Of a stretch of DNA of 64,000 nucleotides, positions 25,556 through 33,573 are shown in pieces. The stretch comes from Pseudomaricurvus sp033283335 (GTDB lineage: Bacteria; Pseudomonadota; Gammaproteobacteria; Pseudomonadales; Cellvibrionaceae). The notes under the pieces were generated by a model that saw nothing but the letters and a program-made list of their open reading frames with translations, was not told where the DNA came from and did no database searches. The stretch is from the NCBI GenBank assembly GCA_033283335.1, contig JAWMQP010000001.1, forward strand, positions 1 through 64,000, read 5' to 3'. How positions within the stretch are numbered: position 1 is the first letter of the stretch; each line of letters opens with the position of its first letter. Made by a program: the position numbers and the translations under genes.

Positions 25556-26899
25556 TCATTTACTGTTTTCGAGTGTCAACTTGAGGAAGTGGGCCGCACA
25601 GGAAATACAGGGATCGTGGTTGCGGATGGCCTGTTCACACAGCGGTTGCAAGTCCTCTGGGGGCAGGTGCAGTTTGCCTGGCAACAGATCACGCAGATCG
25701 TTTTCAATGGTTTTCTGGTTTTGTGAAGTCGGAGCGACAATTTTGGCCTCTGTAATTTTTCCATGTTCATCGAGGTTATAGCGATGGTAGAGCAAGCCTC
25801 TGGGAGCCTCCGTGGCGGCACAGCCCTGTGAGACCAGAGGTTCAGGATGACAACTGGGTTCAGAGTGACAACTGGCAGACTCGGGTGGTTCATAGCTGTC
25901 GAGAAGACGCAGGGCCTCATCGAAAGCGTAGAACATTTCCAGACTGCGAATCACAATGCTGTGGAAGGGATTGCCGTCGAAATGGCAGAAACCGATATCG
26001 GCAGCCAGGTTGTGTGTGTCAGCGGAGAGCTGTGGGTAATTGAGCGTGAAGCGGGCCATCGGGCCCACCAGGTAAGCCTTGCCAGCTTCATTGTCGGACG
26101 TTTTTAACAGGCAGTGGAGGGCATTGCTGTGGGGCACCTGCTGTTCGACAAAGTATTGCTCGAAGTCTTCGGGAGCAATGTCGAGGCCATTTGAGGACAC
26201 TATGCGGCCCGCATTCATCGGGTATTCGTGCGGGTGTGACAGAGCCACGTAGTCATAGCTATGGGATGGCGGTCTCGGAAATTCCGGGAAGGGCAATAAA
26301 GCGGACCAGCGCACCGTCTCCGCCGCGCTATCTCGCCCCAGCAACAGCTGATCCCGTAAACGGTTGAGCTGCCGCTGGGTCGGTACCCGGTAGAAGCCGC
26401 CAACCCGCACATTGATGGGATGAACTTCGCGACCCCCCAGCAGTTGCAGGATGGCATTGCCGGCCTTTTTCAACTGCAACCCGGATTGCACCAGATGCGG
26501 ATGGTCTTTGGCCATCTCAATGGCGCTGTTGTAACCGAGAAAGTCCGGCGCGTGCAGCATGTAAATATGCAGGGCGTGACTTTCGATCCACTCGCCACAG
26601 TAGAGCAGGCGGCGCAGGGCCTTCAGCCCCTCTGAAACACTGACGCCCAGCGCGTTCTCCATGGCGTGCACCGAACTCATCTGGTAAGCGACCGGACAGA
26701 TACCACAGATGCGTGCCGTGATGTCAGGCGCCTCCCGATAATCCCGACCCCGCAGCAAGCCCTCGAAAAATCGCGGCGGCTCGAAGATCCTCAGCTGGAC
26801 CTCTTTGACCTCATCGGCGTCGTAGTGGATCGTCAACGCACCTTCGCCTTCGACCCGTGCCAGATAATCCACTTTAAGGGTTTTGGTCTTTTTCATCAT
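25556..26899 (-). CDS. hyhL: [NiFe] hydrogenase large subunit, group 3b-like
   Basis: A 447-residue catalytic subunit. Start at the ATG pair 26894-26899; a TTG at 26917 is unlikely. The nickel ligands are seen as RICGIC (residues 63-68) and DPCISCAAH (429-437); the ten residues after that His form the tail removed by the protease. YEPPE..TEAPRGLLYHRYN is typical of the sulfhydrogenase/NADP-linked class. With the other subunits it would oxidise H2 or make it using NAD(P)H in the cytoplasm; group 3b is inferred from subunit composition. The linker at about residues 345-365 has a Cys-His-Ser-Glu-Pro/Cys-His-Pro-Glu-Pro duplication from an 18-bp DNA repeat. The gene overlaps the small-subunit gene by 26 bp. 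Confidence 0.93.
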   Translation of the reverse strand: MMKKTKTLKVDYLARVEGEGALTIHYDADEVKEVQLRIFEPPRFFEGLLRGRDYREAPDITARICGICPVAYQMSSVHAMENALGVSVSEGLKALRRLLYCGEWIESHALHIYMLHAPDFLGYNSAIEMAKDHPHLVQSGLQLKKAGNAILQLLGGREVHPINVRVGGFYRVPTQRQLNRLRDQLLLGRDSAAETVRWSALLPFPEFPRPPSHSYDYVALSHPHEYPMNAGRIVSSNGLDIAPEDFEQYFVEQQVPHSNALHCLLKTSDNEAGKAYLVGPMARFTLNYPQLSADTHNLAADIGFCHFDGNPFHSIVIRSLEMFYAFDEALRLLDSYEPPESASCHSEPSCHPEPLVSQGCAATEAPRGLLYHRYNLDEHGKITEAKIVAPTSQNQKTIENDLRDLLPGKLHLPPEDLQPLCEQAIRNHDPCISCAAHFLKLTLENSK

Positions 26900-27683
26900 C
26901 CTGACTTTGTTGGGCAAACACGGGAGCGGCGGCGTTGAAGTTGCGAAAGTTCTCGATCCGTTGGGACGCTTCGCAACCCAGTTGGTCCCGCCACCAATGG
27001 CTTAACGATCGAGTATTGGGGTTTTCCTGAGGGCCATAACAACCGTAGCAGCCCCGCAGGTAGCCCGGACAGATGGCATTACAGCCGGCATGAGTCACCG
27101 GTCCCATACAGGCGGTGCCATGGGCCACCATCACACAGACATGGCCGTTGAGTTTGCATTCCACACACACCGAGTGGGCGGCGATGGCAGGCCGACGCCG
27201 ATTGAGAAACGCATTGATCACTTCCATTAGCTGCTGCTTGTTGACCGGGCAGCCGTGCAGTTCAAAGTCCACCGGGACATGATCACTGATGCTGGTAGAG
27301 TGTTCGAGGGTGGCGATATAGTCGGGATGCGCATAGACCGCCTGGATAAAGTCGTTGATGTCGGCGAAGTTACGCAGCGCCTGGATCCCGCCGGCAGTGG
27401 CGCAGGCGCCAATGGTCACCAGGTGATGTGATTGTTGTCGGATGGTTTGTATGCGTTCGGCTTCTGCTTCGGTGGTAATGGAGCCCTCGACCAGGGACAG
27501 GTCGTAGGGGCCTTCCATTTGTCGACTGGAGGCCTCCATAAAGTAGGCGATGTCCACATGCTCGGCGACGGTCAGCAGTTCATCCTCGCAGTCCAGTAAA
27601 CTGAGCTGACAGCCATCACAGGAGGTAAACTTCCAGACGGCAAGCCGCGGGCGATGTCGATGTGGTTGCACGTCGGAAGTCAT
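26874..27683 (-). CDS. hyhS: [NiFe] hydrogenase small subunit, group 3b-like
   Basis: A 269-residue electron-transfer subunit. ATG at 27683 with GGGAG eight bases upstream; the open frame further upstream is only a shadow of the flavin subunit gene. TSCDGCQLSLLD near the N-terminus and GACATAGG supply the proximal cluster ligands, with more cysteines in HGCPVNK and in the C-terminal block (CVECKLNGHVCVMV, CMGPVTHAGCNAICPGY, GCYGCYG) for the other FeS clusters. There is no twin-arginine signal, so the enzyme stays in the cytoplasm. Confidence 0.93.
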   Translation of the reverse strand: MTSDVQPHRHRPRLAVWKFTSCDGCQLSLLDCEDELLTVAEHVDIAYFMEASSRQMEGPYDLSLVEGSITTEAEAERIQTIRQQSHHLVTIGACATAGGIQALRNFADINDFIQAVYAHPDYIATLEHSTSISDHVPVDFELHGCPVNKQQLMEVINAFLNRRRPAIAAHSVCVECKLNGHVCVMVAHGTACMGPVTHAGCNAICPGYLRGCYGCYGPQENPNTRSLSHWWRDQLGCEASQRIENFRNFNAAAPVFAQQSQDDEKDQNP

Positions 27684-27685
27684 TC

Positions 27686-28492
27686 TCAAAGCTCCCGGAT
27701 GTGAAACCAGTCTTGAATGTCCCGATAGCAGAACACCGGTCCGTCTTTGCAGACAAACTGCGGTCCCCACTGACAGTGACCACAGTGACCCGTAGCGCAT
27801 TTCATATTGCGTTCCATGGACAGGTAAATGGCCTCCGGGGGCAATTGTTTTTTCAGTAACTCGCCGATGGCATAGCGCATCATGACTTCGGGGCCACAGA
27901 CCAATGCGATGCTGTTGCTGGGGAACATGGAGGGAGTCAATACGCTGTTGACGTTGCCAATATGACCACGCCAACGGGCATCCGCCATATCCACCGTGGT
28001 TTGCACCGCAAAGAGTTTCGACCATTGGGCCAGCTCGTCACGGTACAACAGTTCAGAGGGCTGGCGGGCACCGTAAAACAGCCGCATGTTGCCGGTTGTA
28101 TTAAGCTCATTCAGCAACGCCTGAATCACGGGCCGCAGTGGTGCCAGGCCCAGGCCGCCGGCGATGATGATCACGTCGCGGCCTGCCATCTTTGCGACTG
28201 GCCAGCCGTGACCAAAAGGACCGCGGACCCCGACGCTATCGCCTGGGCGTAATTTTGTCAGAGCGCCCGTGGCCGCCCCCAGGGTTTTGATGGTGTGACA
28301 ATATCGGCCATCCGCCGGCGCCATACTGCTGAAAGAAATGGGTACTTCACCGCAGCCAAAGGCATAGAGCATATTGAACTGACCCGGCAGAAAAGCCGGC
28401 AATGGCTGATTGTCTGCGGCTCCCAGTTGCAGGGTAACGGTGCCCGGGTATTCCTCAACCCGGTGCAGAACCGACAGGGGCCTCGGCATCAT
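27686..28492 (-). CDS. hyhG: Hydrogenase FAD/NAD(P)-binding subunit
   Basis: A 268-residue ferredoxin-reductase-like protein (gamma subunit of sulfhydrogenase-type enzymes). PISFSS is the FAD-binding region, GGLGLAPLRPVI the nucleotide loop, and KCATGHCGHCQWG near the C-terminus provides cysteines for a [2Fe-2S] cluster. It passes electrons between NAD(P)H and the FeS subunits. ATGA overlap with the upstream cyclic-nucleotide-binding gene and only two bases before the small subunit indicate tight coupling. Confidence 0.93.
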   Translation of the reverse strand: MMPRPLSVLHRVEEYPGTVTLQLGAADNQPLPAFLPGQFNMLYAFGCGEVPISFSSMAPADGRYCHTIKTLGAATGALTKLRPGDSVGVRGPFGHGWPVAKMAGRDVIIIAGGLGLAPLRPVIQALLNELNTTGNMRLFYGARQPSELLYRDELAQWSKLFAVQTTVDMADARWRGHIGNVNSVLTPSMFPSNSIALVCGPEVMMRYAIGELLKKQLPPEAIYLSMERNMKCATGHCGHCQWGPQFVCKDGPVFCYRDIQDWFHIREL

Positions 28493-28959
28493 GAACCAGC
28501 CCCCGCGTGATGGCTGTACAGATCCACCAGCTGCAACCGGGTGGCCTGTAGCCGGTCGGTCATGATGGCGGCAAAGCGCTGCATCAGGTCGTAACCCAGT
28601 CGGGGATCCCTGTCGCACTCGGCTCGCAGACGACAGCCGTCGAGCGCGATGGTATCAACCGAGGTTTGGGCACGCAGGTCAAAACGCCAGCGATAAGGCG
28701 GGAATAGCCAGGACCAGCCTGCGATATCGCCATCGCTGAGGGTTTGCAGACGCAGGGCGCCTCGCTCGGGGAAATAGATCTCAATGGATACCTGGCCACG
28801 GAGTATCAGGTAAAAGTGGTCGGCGCTGTGACCTTCTCGCCCCAGGTAGTCTCCGGCAGCAAAGGATTTGCGGGCACCGCAGGCGGCGATCAATTGCAGA
28901 TCGGCCATCGTCATTCCCCGAAAAAACGGGTGTTGAGTGAGGCTGCCGACAAGCGCCAT
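28489..28959 (-). CDS. Cyclic-nucleotide-binding-domain protein in hydrogenase operon
   Basis: A 156-residue protein made of a single CAP-like sensor domain with no DNA-binding helix-turn-helix. Family-like blocks are FFRGMTMADLQLIA, AGDYLGREGHSADHFYLILRGQVSIE and the loop after GDIAGWSWLFPP. The usual phosphate-binding Gly-Glu and Arg-Ala pair is changed (GDIAGWSW; DLRAQT), so cAMP binding is uncertain. The start codon overlaps the hyhB stop (TAATG) and the stop overlaps hyhG, so it is made together with the enzyme. Inferred role: a regulatory or assembly subunit of the hydrogenase, not a transcription factor. Confidence 0.85.
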   Translation of the reverse strand: MALVGSLTQHPFFRGMTMADLQLIAACGARKSFAAGDYLGREGHSADHFYLILRGQVSIEIYFPERGALRLQTLSDGDIAGWSWLFPPYRWRFDLRAQTSVDTIALDGCRLRAECDRDPRLGYDLMQRFAAIMTDRLQATRLQLVDLYSHHAGAGS

Positions 28960-30086
28960 TACGACGACTCCTGTTTGCGGATGGCGTTGATTTCTTCTGT
29001 GATATCGATGCCCACCGGACACCAGCTGATACAACGCCCACAACCGACACAGCCGGATGTGCCAAACTGGTCGTGCCAGGTCGCCAGCTTGTGGGTCATC
29101 CACTGGCGGTAGCGGGAGCGGGTAGACGTGCGCACAGAACCGCCATGGAGATAACTGAAATCCGCATTGAAACAGGAATCCCACTGCTGCCAACGTTCGG
29201 CGTGCTGTCCGCTCAGGTCGGTGGTGTCGATCTCGGTGGTGCAAAAACAGGTGGGGCAGACCAGGGTGCAATTGGCACAGGACAGGCAGCGTTCGGCGAT
29301 CGCGTCCCAGGCCTCGCTGTCGTAATTGCGGTACAGCAGGCTTTGCAAGTCGCTGCTGTCAAAGTGCCGAGGGCCGGTTTCCAGTTGCTGCCGAACTCGA
29401 TCGACAGCCTCCTGACGTTGGGCGTGATGTTGAGCCGTAGAGGCTGTCAGTGGCAGCTGCGACAGTATCCTCTCGCCTTCATCACTGCCACTGCGGACCA
29501 GAAAATAATGTTGCTGGGCATCAATCACTTCTGTCAGTTCCAGATCGTAGGCGAGGGTCACCTCCGGTCCCGTGTGCATGGCGGTGCAAAAACACGTCGG
29601 TGCGGCGACGGTACAGGTCACTGCGACAATAAAACTGTGCTGGCGCCGGTTCTGATAGTCCGACTCCGCGCCGAAGACGCGTCCCTGAATGGTCATGGCG
29701 TGCAGTTCACAACTGCGTACCCCCAGAAAAGCCATGGCTTGTGCGGGTTCGTCAACGGCCACAAATTGCAGGGCATCGTTTGATTGGACGGCCCGAAAGA
29801 CCTGGCGGCGAGGCGGGTGCAGGTATTTTTTCCAGGAATGGGGGCCGGCATTGTAGCCGAAATAGGCGTTGTCAGATCGGCGTGCTACGCGGTAGGAGCC
29901 CTTATCTTGCTGGTCTGTCCAGCCCTGTGGTAAGTCCTCAGCCGCATCAATCCGATCATAGACTATGGCGCCATCAGTCAGCGTCGGGCCAATCACCTGG
30001 CGACCGGTCTGTCGCAGGGCTTGAATCAGGTGGTCAAGGTTGTCGGCCGCTAACCAATAGCTCTCTTCAGGATTGTTGTTCATCAT
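28959..30086 (-). CDS. hyhB: Hydrogenase iron-sulfur (beta) subunit
   Basis: A 375-residue protein of the sulfhydrogenase beta/anaerobic sulfite reductase A type. Ferredoxin-like cluster motifs are CLSCANCTLVCPTCFC (about 240-255) and GCVGCGRCISWCP (about 350-362). Extra cysteines lie in CTVAAPTCFC. It is the first gene of the hydrogenase-hyp operon; two ATG codons are in tandem at 30081-30086. The promoter must lie in the 316 bp shared with the divergent crotonase gene. Confidence 0.92.
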   Translation of the reverse strand: MMNNNPEESYWLAADNLDHLIQALRQTGRQVIGPTLTDGAIVYDRIDAAEDLPQGWTDQQDKGSYRVARRSDNAYFGYNAGPHSWKKYLHPPRRQVFRAVQSNDALQFVAVDEPAQAMAFLGVRSCELHAMTIQGRVFGAESDYQNRRQHSFIVAVTCTVAAPTCFCTAMHTGPEVTLAYDLELTEVIDAQQHYFLVRSGSDEGERILSQLPLTASTAQHHAQRQEAVDRVRQQLETGPRHFDSSDLQSLLYRNYDSEAWDAIAERCLSCANCTLVCPTCFCTTEIDTTDLSGQHAERWQQWDSCFNADFSYLHGGSVRTSTRSRYRQWMTHKLATWHDQFGTSGCVGCGRCISWCPVGIDITEEINAIRKQESS

Positions 30087-30402
30087 TCCATAACGTGTTT
30101 GTCACAAGATCGGGCCTGTGTCTGTGGTAAGACGGGGGCCGCAAGACGATGGCACTGACTTCCTGCTGCTAACGGTAATAATAGCGCCCCTCTGCGTTGA
30201 GCGCAGGGATCACGTCAAAGTCATCCCCGTATTCGTATGGTTACACAGGGCAGGAGTAAAGGTTGCTTTTGCCATCAACTTGACAGATTCGGTCACTGCG
30301 GCAGACGCCGCCTTGAATAATACTTTCAAACGATTGTTTAGAATCTGTCATAATGGCTACACTATCTACACGATAACTCTGGATTCATAGTAAGGAAGTA
30401 TC
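30087..30402. other. Divergent promoter region, hydrogenase operon and crotonase
   Basis: No gene is evident in these 316 bases. A TTGACA occurs at about 30280-30285 without a good partner, and AT-rich stretches (TAGAAT, CATAAT) occur near 30340-30355, probably serving the crotonase promoter. I looked for an FNR-type box or sigma-54 site for the hydrogenase operon and saw none convincing. Confidence 0.4.
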
Positions 30403-31104
30403 ATGACCGAATTGGTTAATTACACACTCGATGACAATATCGCCACAATCACTTTCCAGAACGGCAAGGTAAATGCCATGTCACCTGCCCATATGGAGGC
30501 GATTAACGCCGCTCTCGACAAAGCCGAGGAAGCTGGAGCGGTAGTGATGCTGGTGGGCCAACCGGGTATCTTCTCGGCCGGTTTTGACCTGAAAGTGTTT
30601 CAGAATGATGCCAAGGAAGGGGTGGAAATGGTCAAGATGGGCTCGCAGTTGTGCCGTCGCCTGCTGTCCTTCCCGATGCCTGTGGTGGGTGTTTGTACCG
30701 GTCACGCCATTGCCCAAGGCTGTTTTCTGCTGATGTCCTGTGATTATCGCATCGGTGTGGATGGGCCATTCCAGTTGGGCTTGAACGAAGTCCAGATTGG
30801 TATGACCATGCACCACGTAGGAATTGAGTTGCCCAAGGCGCGTCTGACGCCAGCCTTCTTCCAGCGTTCTGTCATTAATGCAGAAATGTATGATCCGGCA
30901 ACTGCCGTAACAGCTGGCTTCCTGGATAAAGTTGTCGCGCCTGAAGACCTGATGGCCGCAGCCCTGGCTGAGGCCAAACGTCTGGGTGGCTTGAACCTGC
31001 CCGCGCATACCGCTACCAAGCTCAAAGCCCGGGCGCCGTTACTGGCCACCCTGGATCAGGCCATTGATACGGATTACCAGGACTCCATGTCAGCACTTGG
31101 TTAA
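30403..31104 (+). CDS. Crotonase-family protein (enoyl-CoA hydratase/isomerase-like)
   Basis: A 233-residue protein with the crotonase fold: FQNGKVNAMSPAHM, oxyanion-hole segment GIFSAGFDLK and second hole CTGHAIAQGCFLL. A good AAGGAAGT precedes the ATG. The position of the usual catalytic Glu residues is replaced (LNEVQIGM keeps one Glu), so hydratase, isomerase or another acyl-CoA activity cannot be decided. It stands alone, diverging from the hydrogenase operon, with no beta-oxidation partner nearby. A 9-bp stem-loop lies just after it. Confidence 0.85.
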   Translation: MTELVNYTLDDNIATITFQNGKVNAMSPAHMEAINAALDKAEEAGAVVMLVGQPGIFSAGFDLKVFQNDAKEGVEMVKMGSQLCRRLLSFPMPVVGVCTGHAIAQGCFLLMSCDYRIGVDGPFQLGLNEVQIGMTMHHVGIELPKARLTPAFFQRSVINAEMYDPATAVTAGFLDKVVAPEDLMAAALAEAKRLGGLNLPAHTATKLKARAPLLATLDQAIDTDYQDSMSALG

Positions 31105-31114
31105 TCCCTTGTCC

Positions 31115-31150
31115 GAGAATTGCTGCCTTGAATGCTGGGTGGCAATTCTC
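31115..31150 (+). other. Inverted repeat after crotonase gene
   Basis: GAGAATTGC (31115-31123) and its exact complement (31142-31150) with an 18-base loop. There is no T tract, so it may be a 3'-end stabiliser. The 333-bp gap 31105-31437 otherwise holds the 14-bp repeats described next and no gene. Confidence 0.5.
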
Positions 31151-31265
31151 AGCTGAAGCCATTTTCCGGAGGTCGTAAGACGGCCATTGGTATTGATTGG
31201 CGTGATACTTCACTATAACTCAAAAAAACTTACACCTGTCTGAGCGCTGTGCTTAGATACGGCCT

Positions 31266-31321
31266 GTGTTTTGGCTACAGTGTTTTGACTACATTGTTTT
31301 AATGACAGTGTTTTAACGACA
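31266..31321 (+). repeat. Four diverged 14-bp tandem units
   Basis: Units at 31266, 31280, 31294 and 31308, each 14 bp with the core TGTTTT and ending ACA; neighbouring units differ by one to four bases. They lie about 120 bp upstream of the molybdopterin oxidoreductase start. Confidence 0.75.
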
Positions 31322-31437
31322 GCAAGCATCTTGTTATCGGGCGTTTGTAATACGCTCACTGTAGTTTAAAAATCCAAACAATAAAGCCCGCAGGGCAAAC
31401 CTATCAGCTATCCGGAATTCAGCCGAGAGAGGTCATC

Positions 31438-33558
31438 ATGACGGAAGAGACCCAAGTTCACTACCGCGCCTGCCACTTGTGCGAAGCCATTTGTGGCCTG
31501 GAAATCAAAACCCAGGGTGAGCAGATTATTTCCATCAAGGGGGATAAAGCCGATCCGTTCAGTCGCGGGCATATTTGCCCGAAAGCGACGGCTCTGCAGG
31601 ATTTGCATCTGGATCCCGATCGTTTGAAAGGCCCGGTTAAACGTGTTGGTGACGGCTGGGAGGACATCAGTTGGGATGAAGCCTTTGAGACAGTGGCGGA
31701 AAATCTCGTGCGTATCCAGAAGGCGGGGGGGAACGATTCCGTCGCGATTTATGCGGGCAACCCCAACGTACACAACTACGGCAGCATGACGCACGCGAGT
31801 ACCCTTCGCAAGGCGTTGAAAACCCGCAATACCTACTCGGCGACGTCACTGGATCAGCTGCCCCATCAACTGGTGTCCTATGCGATGTACGGACATCAGT
31901 CACTTATTCCGATTCCTGATATTGATCACACCCAGTTCATGTTGATTATTGGCGGCAACCCGCTGGCGTCCAACGGCAGCATTATGACGGTGCCGGACGT
32001 AACCAAACGCCTGAAAGCGATTCAGCAACGTGGTGGCAAATTTGTGGTGATCGATCCCCGTCGCACAGAGACCGCGGCTATTGCCGATAAACATTACTTT
32101 ATCCGTCCCGGCAGTGATGCCTATTTGTTGCTGGCGATTATCTTCACCTTGTTTGATGAAGGGCTGGTCAGGACCGGGCATCTGACGGACGTGTTGGAGG
32201 GTGTGGAACAGGTTCAGAAAGCGGTCAGTGGTTTTACTCCAGAATTGGCGGCAGAGAAAACCGGAATTGCTGCGGACAGCATCCGGCAGCTTGCCCGGGA
32301 CATGGCGCTTACCGAAGGTTCAGTGTGTTATGGCCGTATGGGGGTGTCGGTGCAGATGTTCGGCTCCCTGTGCCAGTGGGCCATTCAGGTCATCAATATA
32401 CTGTCGGGCTCGCTGGATGTGCGCGGTGGCGCGCTGGTCACGTCACCGGCATTTGGCTACATCAAGCCGGGTGAGAAGGGCGCTGGCAGCTTTGGCCGCT
32501 GGAATTCACGTGTCAGTCAGCTGCCAGAGTTCAGTGGCGAATTCCCCAGCGCGGTACTGGCGGAAGAAATTCTCACGCCTGGAGAGGGACAAATTCGCGG
32601 CCTGGTCACCATGGCGGGCAATCCAGTGCTGTCGGCACCCAATGGGCGGGAGATGGATCGAGCATTGGAAAATCTGGACTTTATGGTGTCGATCGATCTC
32701 TACATCAATGAGACCACACGTCATGCGGACATCATTTTGCCACCCACGGGTCCGCTGGAGCACGATCACTATGACATTGCGTTTCATCGCTTGGCGGTAC
32801 GCAATACCACTCGTTACAACGAGCCGGTATTCGAACCGCAAAAAGGGGCCCTGCACGATTGGCAAATTCTCAATGAGTTGTCCCAGGAAATCGCCAACCT
32901 CAAAGAGGAAGAATTCAAACCTCTGCCCGCACCGCATCTGATCCTGGATATGGCATTGAAGTTTGGGCATTACGGCGAATCTGCCGGGGCTGAGCAGGCG
33001 TTGTCGCTGGGCAAATTAAAACAGCACCCGCACGGCATTGATCTTGGGCCATTGCAGACAGGTTTGGCTGAACGTTTGTGTACAGAGTCCGGTCGTATAA
33101 GCCTGGATGTTGACTATTTGATTGTGGATGTAGAGCGTTTGCGGGACTCACAGGTTGATCTGGCCGACGATGAATTGTTGCTGATTGGCCGCCGACACGT
33201 GCGCAGCAACAACTCCTGGATGCACAACTACCAGCGACTGGTAAAAGGCAAACCCCGCTGGCAGTTGTTGATGCATCCCCAGGATCTGCACCGCTATCAG
33301 CTGCAGGACAATGCAGAAGTGCGGGTCAGCTCCAGGGTTGGCGAGGTGATTACACGGGTACAATCCAGTGACGAAGTAATGCCCGGCGTGGTGAGTCTGC
33401 CTCATGGCTGGGGGCATCAGCGCAAAGGTGTCAGGTTGGCTATTGCTGCGGAGCAGGACGGTGTCAGCTGTAACGATCTCACGGATCAAACCCGTGTTGA
33501 TGCCGTTAGTGGTAACGCCGCACTCAATGGTGTGCCGGTGCGGGTATCGGCCCTGTAG
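31438..33558 (+). CDS. Molybdopterin-dependent oxidoreductase, single subunit
   Basis: A 706-residue member of the DMSO-reductase superfamily. The N-terminal [4Fe-4S] motif is CHLCEAIC followed by GHICPKA. IGGNPLASNGS and VIDPRRTETA are molybdopterin-guanine-dinucleotide-binding segments; the C-terminal MopB-like barrel includes RHVRSNNSWMHN and GWGHQRKG. There is no twin-arginine signal, so it is cytoplasmic. The residue binding Mo is not a clear Cys or Sec; ATSLDQLPHQ suggests Ser or another ligand. Annotated relatives are often called formate dehydrogenase-like, but the substrate is unknown. No FeS or membrane partner is encoded next to it. GAGAGAGG precedes the ATG. Confidence 0.85.
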   Translation: MTEETQVHYRACHLCEAICGLEIKTQGEQIISIKGDKADPFSRGHICPKATALQDLHLDPDRLKGPVKRVGDGWEDISWDEAFETVAENLVRIQKAGGNDSVAIYAGNPNVHNYGSMTHASTLRKALKTRNTYSATSLDQLPHQLVSYAMYGHQSLIPIPDIDHTQFMLIIGGNPLASNGSIMTVPDVTKRLKAIQQRGGKFVVIDPRRTETAAIADKHYFIRPGSDAYLLLAIIFTLFDEGLVRTGHLTDVLEGVEQVQKAVSGFTPELAAEKTGIAADSIRQLARDMALTEGSVCYGRMGVSVQMFGSLCQWAIQVINILSGSLDVRGGALVTSPAFGYIKPGEKGAGSFGRWNSRVSQLPEFSGEFPSAVLAEEILTPGEGQIRGLVTMAGNPVLSAPNGREMDRALENLDFMVSIDLYINETTRHADIILPPTGPLEHDHYDIAFHRLAVRNTTRYNEPVFEPQKGALHDWQILNELSQEIANLKEEEFKPLPAPHLILDMALKFGHYGESAGAEQALSLGKLKQHPHGIDLGPLQTGLAERLCTESGRISLDVDYLIVDVERLRDSQVDLADDELLLIGRRHVRSNNSWMHNYQRLVKGKPRWQLLMHPQDLHRYQLQDNAEVRVSSRVGEVITRVQSSDEVMPGVVSLPHGWGHQRKGVRLAIAAEQDGVSCNDLTDQTRVDAVSGNAALNGVPVRVSAL

Positions 33559-33573
33559 TCAGCCCTGTAGTCA
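33550..33573. repeat. Tandem duplication, 2 x 12 bp, over two stop codons
   Basis: GCCCTGTAGTCA occurs twice in a row (33550-33561, 33562-33573) and a partial third copy follows. The TAG stop of the oxidoreductase lies in the first copy and the TGA stop of the convergent thiDE gene in the second. Confidence 0.9.

Noticed and set aside
27684..28025. 114-codon upstream extension of the hydrogenase small subunit
   Set aside because: It overlaps hyhG out of frame, and a good ribosome binding site precedes the ATG at 27683.
30087..30402. FNR or sigma-54 site for the hydrogenase operon
   Set aside because: No sequence within two mismatches of TTGAT-N4-ATCAA and no GG-N10-GC type element was evident.
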